Assembly (NCBI RefSeq): GCF_017875735.1 | Contig: NZ_JAGGMZ010000001.1 | Span: forward strand, 3,410,001 to 3,474,000 | Source of the DNA: Arthrobacter sp. CAN_C5 | GTDB taxonomy: Bacteria; Actinomycetota; Actinomycetes; Actinomycetales; Micrococcaceae | Reading direction: 5' to 3' | Length of the DNA: 64,000 bases | Shown here: positions 8,381 to 16,982 of the stretch, piece after piece | Numbering within the stretch: the first letter of the stretch is position 1 | Layout: each line of letters starts with the position of its first letter | Program-made: the position numbers and the translations under genes | Notes under the pieces: generated by a model | Seen by the model: the letters and a program-made list of their open reading frames with translations, nothing else | Told to the model about the DNA's origin: nothing | Databases searched by the model: none

Positions 8381-9511
8381 ATGACAGTAATCATGAGGTC
8401 CCTTGAAACCGCCGTTCCAGAGACCGTCATGGTGCAGTCTGATGTGAGGGACGTCTTCGCCGCCCAACCCGGGCTGAGCCGGCTCGGCACCCGCCTGGTG
8501 GGTGCGGCGTTCGATTCGTCAGGCATTGAACGCCGGTACACGGCGGTGAAGGAAATGACGCTGGAAGCCTCCTCCGAGGACCCCGTGTTCTTCGACGCTG
8601 CTGACCGGCGTATCCTCTCCCCCAGCACGAAGGTCCGCAACGAGGTGTACGCGGAAGAGGGCACCAAGCTGTTCATCGAGGCGGCCAGCAAGGCCCTTGC
8701 CGCCGCCGACGGGATCGAAGCGGCCGACATCACCCATGTCATCACCGTGTCCTGCACCGGGTTCTTCAATCCCGGGCCGGATTACAAGGTGGTCCGCGCC
8801 CTCGGGTTGAGCCCCGCCGCGCAGCGCTACCACCTGGGTTTCATGGGCTGCTACGCGGCGTTCCCGGCCCTGCGCGCCGCGAAATCCTTCTGCGAGGCCG
8901 AGCCGGACGCCGTCGTCCTGGTGGTGGCCGCCGAACTTTGCTCTCTGCATGTCCGCTCCTCGAACAACCCGGACACCATTGTGGGATCCTCCCTGTTTGC
9001 CGACGGCGCCGCCGCTGCGGTGATCAGCGCCCGCGAGTACACGCCCACGGCACCCGCGCTGAGCCTCGACTTTTTCGAGACGGTCCTGACCCCGGTGGGC
9101 GAAGAATCAATGGCCTGGAACATCGGTGACGAGGGGTTCGAGATGGTGCTCGGAACCTACGTACCGCACATCATCGACGAGCACATCGTGGGTGCACTGG
9201 AACCCCTCCTCGCCCGCGACGAAACCCTCGCCAACCTGCAGTACAAGGACATTGAGCACTGGGCCATCCACCCGGGTGGGCGCAGCATCCTGGACAAGGT
9301 CGAGGCCAAGCTGGACCTCAAGGAGGACCAGCTGGTGCCGGCACGGGAAACGCTGCGCGACTACGGAAACATGTCCAGCGCGACCGTGATGTTCGTGTTG
9401 AAGCACATCCTTGAGCAGCCCTTCGACGGCCAGGACGAGCGGATCTGCTCCATGGCGTTTGGCCCCGGCCTCACCGTGGAGACCGCCTTGCTCACCAAGG
9501 TGGGTCCCTGA
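8381..9511 (+). CDS. Type III polyketide synthase
   Basis: 376-residue chalcone/stilbene-synthase-fold enzyme that extends an acyl-CoA starter with malonyl-CoA and cyclises the product. The catalytic triad is visible: Cys157 in GFMGCYAAFPALRAAK, His297 in WAIHPGG and Asn330 in NMSSA. The C-terminal FGPGLTVE loop is present. Length is usual for the family. It heads a tightly packed operon with a methyltransferase (stop and start adjacent) and an FAD monooxygenase, the same gene types as the srsABC phenolic-lipid cluster of Streptomyces. The product is therefore probably an alkylresorcinol, alkylpyrone or quinone-type lipid (inference). Confidence 0.93.
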   Translation: MTVIMRSLETAVPETVMVQSDVRDVFAAQPGLSRLGTRLVGAAFDSSGIERRYTAVKEMTLEASSEDPVFFDAADRRILSPSTKVRNEVYAEEGTKLFIEAASKALAAADGIEAADITHVITVSCTGFFNPGPDYKVVRALGLSPAAQRYHLGFMGCYAAFPALRAAKSFCEAEPDAVVLVVAAELCSLHVRSSNNPDTIVGSSLFADGAAAAVISAREYTPTAPALSLDFFETVLTPVGEESMAWNIGDEGFEMVLGTYVPHIIDEHIVGALEPLLARDETLANLQYKDIEHWAIHPGGRSILDKVEAKLDLKEDQLVPARETLRDYGNMSSATVMFVLKHILEQPFDGQDERICSMAFGPGLTVETALLTKVGP

Positions 9512-10207
9512 GTGCAGTTCCTCGCTCACCGCGACCTGCATGCGGTGGAGGAGATGGACAAACCGGACTGCGACCCGCTGCTGCTGGATCGGACCTACGC
9601 CCAGTTTGGGCTGATCAATGCCACCGTCGCCGGCTGGCGACGCACCTGGGCGCAGCAGATCCGACCGCACCTGTCGACGTCGCGCCCCTCGACGCTGCTC
9701 GACATCGGATCCGGCGGCGGGGACATGCCGCGGGCGTTCGCCCGGTGGGCGGCACGGGATGGATTGCAGCTGTCCATCCTGGCCATTGACCCCGATGAAC
9801 GGGCCCACGCTTTCGCCGTCAGGCAGCCCCCACTCCCGGGGCTTCGCTTCCGGCGGGCCTTCAGCGCCGAGCTGGTCGCGGAGGGTGAGCGGTTCGACGT
9901 CGTCACCTCCAACCACCTGCTGCACCATCTGACCCCTGAGCAGCTGACCGGGCTGCTGGCCGACTCGGAGCAGCTGACCCGGCGCGTCGCCGTGCACAAC
10001 GACATTGAGCGCAGCCGGCTGGGCTACCTGCTCTTCTCCGTGGGCACCCTGCCCCTGCGCCGGTCACTGATCCGGCAGGACGGGCTGACCTCGATCCGCC
10101 GCAGCTACACGGCCGCTGAACTGGAGAAGGCTACCCCGCCCCAGTGGACGGTCACGGGAAGGTTCCCCTCGCACAACCTGCTGGTCCACCGGGCGTCCGA
10201 TGCATGA
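9512..10207 (+). CDS. Class I SAM-dependent methyltransferase
   Basis: 231 residues, GTG start directly after the TGA of the polyketide synthase gene, so probably translationally coupled. SAM-binding motif I is LLDIGSGGGDMPRAFA (about 63-78), with the acidic strand ILAIDPDERA after it and the post-motif VVTSNHLLHHLTPEQL. It is expected to methylate the polyketide product or an intermediate, most simply as an O-methyltransferase. The substrate is inferred from the operon only. Confidence 0.88.
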   Translation: MQFLAHRDLHAVEEMDKPDCDPLLLDRTYAQFGLINATVAGWRRTWAQQIRPHLSTSRPSTLLDIGSGGGDMPRAFARWAARDGLQLSILAIDPDERAHAFAVRQPPLPGLRFRRAFSAELVAEGERFDVVTSNHLLHHLTPEQLTGLLADSEQLTRRVAVHNDIERSRLGYLLFSVGTLPLRRSLIRQDGLTSIRRSYTAAELEKATPPQWTVTGRFPSHNLLVHRASDA

Positions 10208-11327
10208 CGTGATCCTCGTCGGAGGAGGTCCGGTGGGTCTGTACGCGGCGATCCTGCTCCGCCAGGCCGGCCTCGACGTGCTGGTCCTGGAGCAGCGGAC
10301 CACGCGGAGCAACCATTCGCGGGCCATCGGCATTCACCCTCCCGCACTGCAGGCGCTGGCGGAGGCGGGAGTGGCCGACGAGCTGATGCTTCGCGGCGTC
10401 AAAATCCGCGAGGGGGTGGCACGGAGCGCAGGCCGGGAGGTGACCCGCCTGTCCTTCACCGGGCTGCCCGGCGACTACCCGTTTGTCCTCGCCGTCCCGC
10501 AGGTCCAGACGGAGCGGGTGCTTGAGGACCGGCTCGCCGAGGTCGCGCCCGGGTCCTTCCGCCGGGGTGTCGAAGTGACCGGCGTGTTTGATACGGGCCC
10601 GTCAATGCTGGTGACCACAGCCTCCGGGGAGGTCCTGCAGGCGCAGCTGGTAATCGGGGCCGACGGCGGCAAAAGCACCGTCCGCGCCAGCGCCGGCGTC
10701 ACCTCGTCGCTGCAGCACTACCCGGACACCTACCTGATGGGCGACTTCGCGGACACCTCGGAGGACCGGTCGTCAGCGGTGCTGTACCTGGAACCGGACG
10801 GCATCGTCGAGTCCTTCCCGCTCCCGGACGGGGTGCGGCGCTGGGTGGTGCGGACGCCGTCGCTCATCGACTCCCCCACTGCCGCGATGCTGGGGCAGCT
10901 GATCCTCGACCGGACCGGCGTTTCAGTGGACGTCGGCAGCACCTCGATGCTGAGCGCTTTCGGCGTACACCGGCGGCTGGCCCGGCGCTTCGTGGTGGGC
11001 CGGACCGTGCTGATCGGCGATGCTGCGCACCAGGTCAGCCCCATCGGCGGGCAGGGCATGAACCTTGGCTGGCTCGACGTCACCGCCCTGGTGCCGATCA
11101 TCACCGCCTCCCTGATCGACGGAGCCGACGTGGGTCAGGCGTTGGCCGAATTCGATGCGGGCCGTCGCCGGGCAGCCAGGACCGCTGCCCGGCAGGCCCA
11201 CCTGAACATGGCCCTGGGACGCCCGCTCCCGGCGCCGGTCCTGGCCCTTCGGAACGCGCTCTTCGGCCGGGGCAACCGGGTGCCCGCGGTTCACGACACG
11301 ATTGCCCGCACCTTCACCATGCAGTAA
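10200..11327 (+). CDS. FAD-dependent monooxygenase (PHBH type)
   Basis: 375-residue flavoprotein hydroxylase. The N-terminal dinucleotide fold is VILVGGGPVGLYAAILLRQAG, the second FAD motif is LVIGADGGKSTVR, and the third is VLIGDAAHQVSPIGGQGMNLG. It overlaps the methyltransferase gene by 8 bases, so the three genes form one operon. Members of this family hydroxylate phenolic rings with NAD(P)H and oxygen. A ring hydroxylation of the type III polyketide product, possibly towards a quinone, is the likely job. Confidence 0.9.
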   Translation: MHDVILVGGGPVGLYAAILLRQAGLDVLVLEQRTTRSNHSRAIGIHPPALQALAEAGVADELMLRGVKIREGVARSAGREVTRLSFTGLPGDYPFVLAVPQVQTERVLEDRLAEVAPGSFRRGVEVTGVFDTGPSMLVTTASGEVLQAQLVIGADGGKSTVRASAGVTSSLQHYPDTYLMGDFADTSEDRSSAVLYLEPDGIVESFPLPDGVRRWVVRTPSLIDSPTAAMLGQLILDRTGVSVDVGSTSMLSAFGVHRRLARRFVVGRTVLIGDAAHQVSPIGGQGMNLGWLDVTALVPIITASLIDGADVGQALAEFDAGRRRAARTAARQAHLNMALGRPLPAPVLALRNALFGRGNRVPAVHDTIARTFTMQ

Positions 11328-11373
11328 CCGGACCGCTCAGTATCGCGGCAGCTGCCCTCCCTATCCCGACGGG

Positions 11374-13044
11374 CTAGAGGTGGGTCGGGGCGAAGAGCCG
11401 CAGCAGGGTTTCGACGACGACGACGTTCGGCCCCTCGGCGGCGAAACTGTCCTCCAGCGCCTGCCGCACATCGCCCGGCGCCACCTTGACCGCCGGCACG
11501 CCGAACGCCTCGGCGAGTTTGACGAAGTCGGGGCGGGTCAGCTCGGTGGCGGTGGCCTTCCCGAACGCACCCTCCATGTATTCACGGAGGATCCCGTAGC
11601 CGCCGTCGTCGACAATCAGCCAGGTGACCGGCAGGTTGTGCTGCTTGGCGGTCGCCAACTCGGCGATCGAGTACATCGACGAGCCGTCACCGGACACCGC
11701 GAGGACGCGTTCCCCCAGCCCGACGGCGCCACCAATGGCCCCGGGGAATCCATAGCCCAGCCCGCCGGCACCCTGCGCCGAATGGAACTGGCCATCCTTG
11801 GCATCCCAGCAGCTCCAGGCCCAGTAGGCCGCGATCGTCATGTCCCAGTAGGTCTGGAGCCCGGCGGGTGCGGCGGCGCGGATGTCCGCCATGAACGTGC
11901 GCTCCATCGCGAGGTCCTGGGAGTCCAGCCGGCCCTGCACCTTGGCGAGGGTCTCGGCAACCAGTGCGACGGCGTCATACCCGTCGGTGCGGTCACGCTC
12001 GAGCGTTGGCAGCGCCTCGTCCAGTGCGGAGAGCGCCTGGCCGGCGTCGGCGCGGATGCCCAGAGCCGGTCGGTTGGATTCCAGGACCCGGGGTTCGGCA
12101 TCGATCTGGATGATGCGCCCGCGGGGTTCGAGGGTGAAGTAGTTGCTGGTCACCTCGCCGAGGGAGGAACCGACCACGAGAACGACGTCGGCGTCCTCGA
12201 GGACCTCGGTGACGTAACGGTCTTCCACCCACGCCTGCAGGGACAGCTCGTGTTCCCAGGGGAATGCACCGTTCCCACCGGGCGAGCACAGGACGGGGGC
12301 GCCGAGCTTCTCAGCGATGGAGAGCAACCAGTGCTCGGCTTTGCCGCGACGCGTGCCGCCGCCGGCGACAATGGCGGGCCGCTTGGATTCGGTCAGCCAC
12401 TTCACTGCCTCCCGGACCAGTTCCACCCGGGGCGGGTTGTCGAACGGCTCGGCGAGCGCATCCTCGACCTGCGGCACCATCACCGGGTCCAGCAGGACAT
12501 TCTGCGGCACCTCGATCCAGACCGGACCCTGCGGGGAGGAGACGGCCTCGGTCCAGGCGTCCTGAATGGCTGAGGGGATACCCGACGCGTGCTGGATCAG
12601 CCGCTGGCTCTTGGTGACGTTGGCGGCCGAGGCCTTCTGGTCATCAAGCTGGTGAAGCATGCCCTTGCGCCGGGCGCCGAGGCCCTCCAGCGGGATCTGG
12701 CTGGCGATGACCACCATCGGTACGCCGGTGGCGTAGGCCTCCTGCAGGCCCGCGAGCGCCGTCAGGGCGCCCGGCCCGGTGGATAGGAACAGCACTCCTA
12801 CCTGTCCGGTAGCGCGGGAAAATCCGTCGGCGGCGAACGCCGAGTTGTTTTCCACCCGGGAGGATACGAAGCGCAGGTCCGAGCGCGAGAGCGCGTCAAA
12901 CAGGCCCAGGGCATGCTGGCCGGGGATGCCGAACACCGTGGTGGCGCCCAGCGCGCTGAGGGTTTCGACGACGAGGTCCCCGCCGTTGCGTTCTCCGGTG
13001 AGGGGCTGCGGGGGTGCTGCTGCGACACTGTCGGTGGTGACCAT
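11374..13044 (-). CDS. ThDP-dependent decarboxylase, possibly 2-ketoarginine decarboxylase
   Basis: 556 residues with the three-domain layout of the acetolactate synthase/oxo-acid decarboxylase family. Activating Glu65 lies in SRVENNSAFAADGF, and the ThDP/Mg site GDGSSMYSIAELAT is in the C-terminal domain. No regulatory small subunit is nearby, which argues against acetolactate synthase. The gene follows a ureohydrolase directly (TAA then ATG, no gap). AruI, the 2-ketoarginine decarboxylase of Pseudomonas, is a similar-sized member of the same family, so a role in arginine or guanidino-acid catabolism is the best guess. The specific substrate is inference. Confidence 0.8.
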   Translation of the reverse strand: MVTTDSVAAAPPQPLTGERNGGDLVVETLSALGATTVFGIPGQHALGLFDALSRSDLRFVSSRVENNSAFAADGFSRATGQVGVLFLSTGPGALTALAGLQEAYATGVPMVVIASQIPLEGLGARRKGMLHQLDDQKASAANVTKSQRLIQHASGIPSAIQDAWTEAVSSPQGPVWIEVPQNVLLDPVMVPQVEDALAEPFDNPPRVELVREAVKWLTESKRPAIVAGGGTRRGKAEHWLLSIAEKLGAPVLCSPGGNGAFPWEHELSLQAWVEDRYVTEVLEDADVVLVVGSSLGEVTSNYFTLEPRGRIIQIDAEPRVLESNRPALGIRADAGQALSALDEALPTLERDRTDGYDAVALVAETLAKVQGRLDSQDLAMERTFMADIRAAAPAGLQTYWDMTIAAYWAWSCWDAKDGQFHSAQGAGGLGYGFPGAIGGAVGLGERVLAVSGDGSSMYSIAELATAKQHNLPVTWLIVDDGGYGILREYMEGAFGKATATELTRPDFVKLAEAFGVPAVKVAPGDVRQALEDSFAAEGPNVVVVETLLRLFAPTHL

Positions 13045-14052
13045 TTAGCGTTCCTCTGTTGTGCTGTTCGGGGTGGCGCGGGTGGAGGTTGCCTGGTCGG
13101 CCATCAGGCTGACCAGGTCATAGGCGACGTGGGAGGCGGCAACGCCGGTGATTTCCGCGTGGTCGTAGGCCGGGGCCACCTCGACGACGTCGGCGCCGAC
13201 CAGGTTCATCCCACGCATCCCGCGGAGAATTTCCAGTAGTTCGCGGCTGGTGATGCCGCCAGCCTCGGGGGTTCCCGTGCCGGGGGCATGAGCGGGATCC
13301 AGCACATCGATATCCACTGAGATATAGAGCGGACGGTTCCCGATCCGGTCACGCAGCTTGGCTACCACCTCGTCCACACCCTGACGGAACACGTCGGAGG
13401 AGGTGACAATGCCGAAGCCGAACCGGCGATCGTCCTCAAGGTCCTTCACCCCGTACAGCGGTCCGCGGGTACCTACGTGGGAGATGGCTTCGGTGTCGAG
13501 GATTCCCTCTTCAACGGCACGGCGGAACGGGGTGCCGTGCGTGTACTCGGCGCCGAAATAGGTATCCCAGGTGTCGAGGTGGGCGTCGAAGTGCAGCATC
13601 GCCACGGGCTGGCCTGCCCGTTCGGAGGCGGCACGCAGCAGCGGCAAAGCAATGGTGTGGTCGCCACCGAGGGTCACCAGTTTGGCGCCGTCGCGGGTCA
13701 GGTCCAGCGCATTCTGCTGGATGGTTTCGATCGCCTCGTTGATGTTGAACGGGTTGACCGCCATGTCGCCGGCGTCGGCAACCTGCACCCGCTCAAACGG
13801 GGAGATGTCCAGGGCCGGGTTATACGGCCGGAGCAGGCGCGAGGACTCGCGGATGTGGTTCGACCCGAACCGCGCCCCGGGCCGGTAGGAGACACCCGAG
13901 TCGAAGGGGACACCGACGACGGCGATGTCGGCGCGTTCCACCTCATCGAGCCGTGGCAGCCGGGCATAGGTCGCGGCGCCGGCGTACCGGGGAATCCGTG
14001 AAGAGTCGATGGGGCCAATATTTCCATTGGCCGTGACGCGCGGCTGGTCCAT
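13045..14052 (-). CDS. Agmatinase-family ureohydrolase, probably guanidinobutyrase
   Basis: 335-residue binuclear Mn/Zn ureohydrolase. Metal-ligand motifs are complete: [22 protein letters not shown] and [21 protein letters not shown]. The family hydrolyses guanidino compounds (agmatine, guanidinobutyrate, arginine) to urea plus an amine. Its stop codon abuts the start of the ThDP enzyme, so the two are coupled. Together they fit 2-ketoarginine to 4-guanidinobutyraldehyde, then (after an aldehyde dehydrogenase not seen here) 4-guanidinobutyrate to GABA and urea. Agmatinase activity cannot be excluded. Confidence 0.88.
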   Translation of the reverse strand: MDQPRVTANGNIGPIDSSRIPRYAGAATYARLPRLDEVERADIAVVGVPFDSGVSYRPGARFGSNHIRESSRLLRPYNPALDISPFERVQVADAGDMAVNPFNINEAIETIQQNALDLTRDGAKLVTLGGDHTIALPLLRAASERAGQPVAMLHFDAHLDTWDTYFGAEYTHGTPFRRAVEEGILDTEAISHVGTRGPLYGVKDLEDDRRFGFGIVTSSDVFRQGVDEVVAKLRDRIGNRPLYISVDIDVLDPAHAPGTGTPEAGGITSRELLEILRGMRGMNLVGADVVEVAPAYDHAEITGVAASHVAYDLVSLMADQATSTRATPNSTTEER

Positions 14053-14112
14053 GGGTACCTCCGGGTTGGGGCAGGGGCTGCCCGCACAAGTCTTTCGAAT
14101 GGGTCAGAAGTT

Positions 14113-14143
14113 GCCATATAAGCATCAACTGTTTTTCATAAGG
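14113..14143. promoter_or_regulatory. Weak operator-like sequence between ureohydrolase and permease genes
   Basis: The stretch starts GCCATATAAG and ends GTTTTTCATAAGG, whose complement CCTTATGAAAAAC resembles the half-site CCTATAG-GAAAC of the strong inverted repeat at 16918-16946. It lies between divergent genes and may be a second site for the same XRE-cupin regulator. Similarity is partial. Confidence 0.3.
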
Positions 14144-14260
14144 CTAATTGTGATGTCCGTCTCGGTCAACATTACCCCCGGGAAACAGGCAGGAAATTGC
14201 CCCATCAAGGATCCATAAAAACCGGCCCTTCCACCCCTGTCCCAGGCCTACAGTCAAGCA

Positions 14261-16213
14261 GTGACCACAACATTGACCAGTGCCATCCAGAGCATCAGGG
14301 AATCCCGCCGAGCCCGCCGGTTAGGCCACTGGCTGCTGGACGACGAGAACCAGCGCAAGCCACAACGGACCCACCACACCGCGACCCATTCCTGGTGGAA
14401 GGTGATGTGCCTGACCGGCGTCGACTACTTCTCCACGCTCGGCTACCAGCCGGCCATCGCCGCCGTCGCCGCCGGCGTGCTCTCCCCCATCGCGACGATC
14501 GTCCTGGTCCTGGTCACCTTGCTCGGCGCCCTTCCCGTCTACAAGCGGGTCGCCGAGGAGAGCCCCCACGGCGAGGGCTCAATCGCCATGCTGGAGCGGC
14601 TCCTCCCCCGCTGGAGTGGAAAGCTGTTTGTGCTGGTCCTCCTCGGGTTCGCCGCCACCAGCTTCCTGATCACCATGACGCTGTCGGCAGCCGATGCCAG
14701 CGCCCACCTGATTGAGAACCCGTTTGCACCCGGCTGGATGCACGGCCAGGAAGTGATCATCACCCTGGTCTTCCTGGGACTGCTTTCGGTGGTGTTCCTG
14801 CGGGGATTCCGGGAGGCCGTGGGGATCGCCGTCGCACTGGTTACCGTTTTCCTGACCTTGAACCTGGTGGTCATCACCGTGGCCCTGGGCCAGGTAGTGC
14901 TTGATCCTCCCCTGGTCCAGGACTGGTGGACGGCCCTGAACACCCAGCACGGCAACCCGATGCTGATGGTGGTCGTGGCACTGCTGATCTTCCCCCGACT
15001 GGCGTTGGGCCTCTCGGGCTTCGAAACCGGCGTCGTCGTCATGCCCCTCATCAAAGGGCACCCGGGCGATGAGCACGCAGACCTCGCGGGCCGCATCGCC
15101 GGGGCCAAGAAGCTCCTCACCTCCGCAGCCCTGATCATGAGTGGCTTCCTCATCACCTCGAGCCTCGCGACCACCGTCCTGATTCCCGCTGCCGAATTTC
15201 AGGAGGGTGGCGAGGCCAACGGCCGCGCCCTCGCCTATCTGGCGCATAAATACTTCGGTGACGGCTTCGGCACCGCCTATGACATCAGCACCATCGCCAT
15301 CCTCTGGTTCGCTGGGGCGTCGGCCATGACCGGTCTGCTGAACCTGGTCCCCCGCTACCTACCCCGCTACGGAATGGCACCCGACTGGTCCCGGGCCGTC
15401 CGCCCACTGGTGATCGTGTTCACCGCCGTCGCTTTCCTGGTCACCATCGCATTCCGGGCCGACGTCGAGGCGCAGGGCGGAGCCTACGCCACCGGCGTCC
15501 TGGTGCTGATCACCTCCGCGTCCGTCGCCGTCACCCTGTCCGCGCGACGCCGGAGGCAGCGCCTGGCGACGGTGGGCTTCGGCGCCGTGACCGTGGTCCT
15601 GTCGCTGACTACCCTGATCAACATGGTGGAACGTCCCGACGGCGTCCGGATCGCCGGACTGTTCATCCTCGGAATCGTGGTGGTGTCCTTTGCCTCCCGC
15701 TTCCGCCGCGCATTCGAGCTGCGCAGCACCGGGATCAGACTCGATGACGAGGCGCTACGGTTCGTGGCGTCCACCGACGACGGCGAGATCCTCCTCATCG
15801 CACATGAGCCGCAACGGCTCTCCGCCGGGGCCTACCGCAGGAAGCTGGAACATGCGTGCACGGTCAGCCACCTGACCCCGGCTGACAACCCGCTCTTCAT
15901 CGAGGTGACTGTCGACGACTCCTCCGAGTTCGCCACCGCTCTCCAGGTGCGCGGAATCACCCGGCACGGGTACCGGATCCTCGAAGTGCACGGGTCGAAT
16001 GTGCCCACCACCATTGCCGCGGTGATGCTGCATATCAGGGACATCACCGGCCTGATGCCGCACGTGTACTTCCGGTGGACCGAGGGGCACCCGCTCACCA
16101 ACCTGTTCAAGTTCCTCATCACCGGTGAGGGGGAGATTGCGCCGGTGACCCGCGAGGTGCTGCGCGAGGCGGAGCCCGACGTGAGCCGCAGGCCCTGGGT
16201 GCACGTCGGTTAG
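14261..16213 (+). CDS. APC superfamily permease with cytosolic C-terminal domain
   Basis: 650 residues, GTG start with TACAGT seven bases upstream and no ribosome site (probably leaderless). About twelve membrane helices run from residue 45 ([21 protein letters not shown]) to about 480, then a soluble domain of about 165 residues. Such proteins are annotated as amino acid transporters, but the soluble C-terminal domain also recalls KimA-type potassium importers. Its position next to the ureohydrolase operon favours uptake of arginine or a related nitrogen compound, which is inference. Confidence 0.78.
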   Translation: MTTTLTSAIQSIRESRRARRLGHWLLDDENQRKPQRTHHTATHSWWKVMCLTGVDYFSTLGYQPAIAAVAAGVLSPIATIVLVLVTLLGALPVYKRVAEESPHGEGSIAMLERLLPRWSGKLFVLVLLGFAATSFLITMTLSAADASAHLIENPFAPGWMHGQEVIITLVFLGLLSVVFLRGFREAVGIAVALVTVFLTLNLVVITVALGQVVLDPPLVQDWWTALNTQHGNPMLMVVVALLIFPRLALGLSGFETGVVVMPLIKGHPGDEHADLAGRIAGAKKLLTSAALIMSGFLITSSLATTVLIPAAEFQEGGEANGRALAYLAHKYFGDGFGTAYDISTIAILWFAGASAMTGLLNLVPRYLPRYGMAPDWSRAVRPLVIVFTAVAFLVTIAFRADVEAQGGAYATGVLVLITSASVAVTLSARRRRQRLATVGFGAVTVVLSLTTLINMVERPDGVRIAGLFILGIVVVSFASRFRRAFELRSTGIRLDDEALRFVASTDDGEILLIAHEPQRLSAGAYRRKLEHACTVSHLTPADNPLFIEVTVDDSSEFATALQVRGITRHGYRILEVHGSNVPTTIAAVMLHIRDITGLMPHVYFRWTEGHPLTNLFKFLITGEGEIAPVTREVLREAEPDVSRRPWVHVG

Positions 16214-16217
16214 GGTG

Positions 16218-16796
16218 CTACCCGCCGGATGCCGCCGGGACGAGGGTCCAGAGCACGGTCGCCTCGACGCCGGTGGGGTTGAACCAGGTGTGTGGTTCGC
16301 GTCCGGGGAAGGTCACGGTGTCCCCTGCCTCCAGCTCATAGCGGTCGTTCGAGAAGATCAACACAAAACTTCCGGCGATGACGTGGAGGGTTTCCACCTC
16401 GCAGTCCACCGAGTAGAGCTCGGCCTCACCGCGACCGTGCGGTGCGATCACCGCGCGGATCATCTGCAGCCGGCGCTCCGAACGCGCAGTGATCAACCGC
16501 TCGTTGATGCCTTCCCCGCCGAGGCTGATGTGCGGCGCCTCCCCGAGCCGGGTGAGGTGCGTCTCAGGCACCAGAAACAGATCACCTATCGACACCGACA
16601 GCACTTGGCAAAGAGTGACCAGGGAGGCGACCGACGGCGACGTGAGGTCACGTTCCACCCTGCTCAGAAAACCCTTGGTGAGACCGGTCGCGGCGGCCAC
16701 CTGTTCGATGGTCATGCGCTGGGCCTGCCGCGCCGCGCGGATCCGCGATCCAATGGCTACGGGGGCGTTACTGGGTTCTACAGGCAGAGCCTTCAC
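16218..16796 (-). CDS. XRE-family regulator with cupin domain
   Basis: 192 residues, GTG start behind GGAGAG. The helix-turn-helix spans about 15-70 (GSRIRAARQAQRMTIEQVAAATGLTKGFLSRVERD, in part) and the C-terminal cupin_2 domain has the usual small-ligand barrel (LHVIAGSFVLIFSNDRYELEAGDTVTFPGREPHTW). PuuR-like regulators of this build repress amine or amino acid catabolic genes. It is divergent from the SSS symporter, with a large inverted repeat in between, and convergent with the APC permease. It is the probable local regulator of this transport/catabolism region. Confidence 0.88.
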   Translation of the reverse strand: MKALPVEPSNAPVAIGSRIRAARQAQRMTIEQVAAATGLTKGFLSRVERDLTSPSVASLVTLCQVLSVSIGDLFLVPETHLTRLGEAPHISLGGEGINERLITARSERRLQMIRAVIAPHGRGEAELYSVDCEVETLHVIAGSFVLIFSNDRYELEAGDTVTFPGREPHTWFNPTGVEATVLWTLVPAASGG

Positions 16797-16896
16797 TACG
16801 TACCATCTCTCCGCAATAGGTCGCTTCCCCGGGCTGACACAAGACTATGAGCATACCGAGGAATCTGTTTGTAACCTGGTGGGTCCACACTTGACG

Positions 16897-16912
16897 TGTT
16901 AGCAAGGTCACA
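16897..16912. promoter_or_regulatory. CRP/GlxR-like site upstream of the SSS symporter
   Basis: TGTTAGCAAGGTCACA matches the CRP/GlxR consensus TGTGA-N6-TCACA at 9 of 10 defined positions. It sits just upstream of the 29-bp inverted repeat. Confidence 0.4.
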
Positions 16913-16917
16913 ACTAG

Positions 16918-16946
16918 CCTATAGCGAAACATAAGTTTCCTATAGG
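16918..16946. promoter_or_regulatory. Large inverted-repeat operator before the SSS symporter
   Basis: CCTATAG-C-GAAAC, ATAA, GTTTC-CTATAGG: two arms that are reverse complements except for one extra C in the left arm. It is centred 50 bases before the symporter ATG, in the divergent promoter region with the XRE-cupin gene. Size and symmetry fit a dimeric HTH repressor site. Confidence 0.65.
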
Positions 16947-16982
16947 TTACTTTCTACCGCAAACCATTTTTCCAGGAGCACC

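Noticed and set aside
11302-12573. Long plus-strand frame opposite the ThDP enzyme gene
   Set aside because: Composition is that of a GC-rich antisense shadow; the minus-strand product has clear family motifs.
11374-13044. Biosynthetic acetolactate synthase large subunit
   Set aside because: No ilvN or ilvC next to it, and it is coupled to a ureohydrolase instead.
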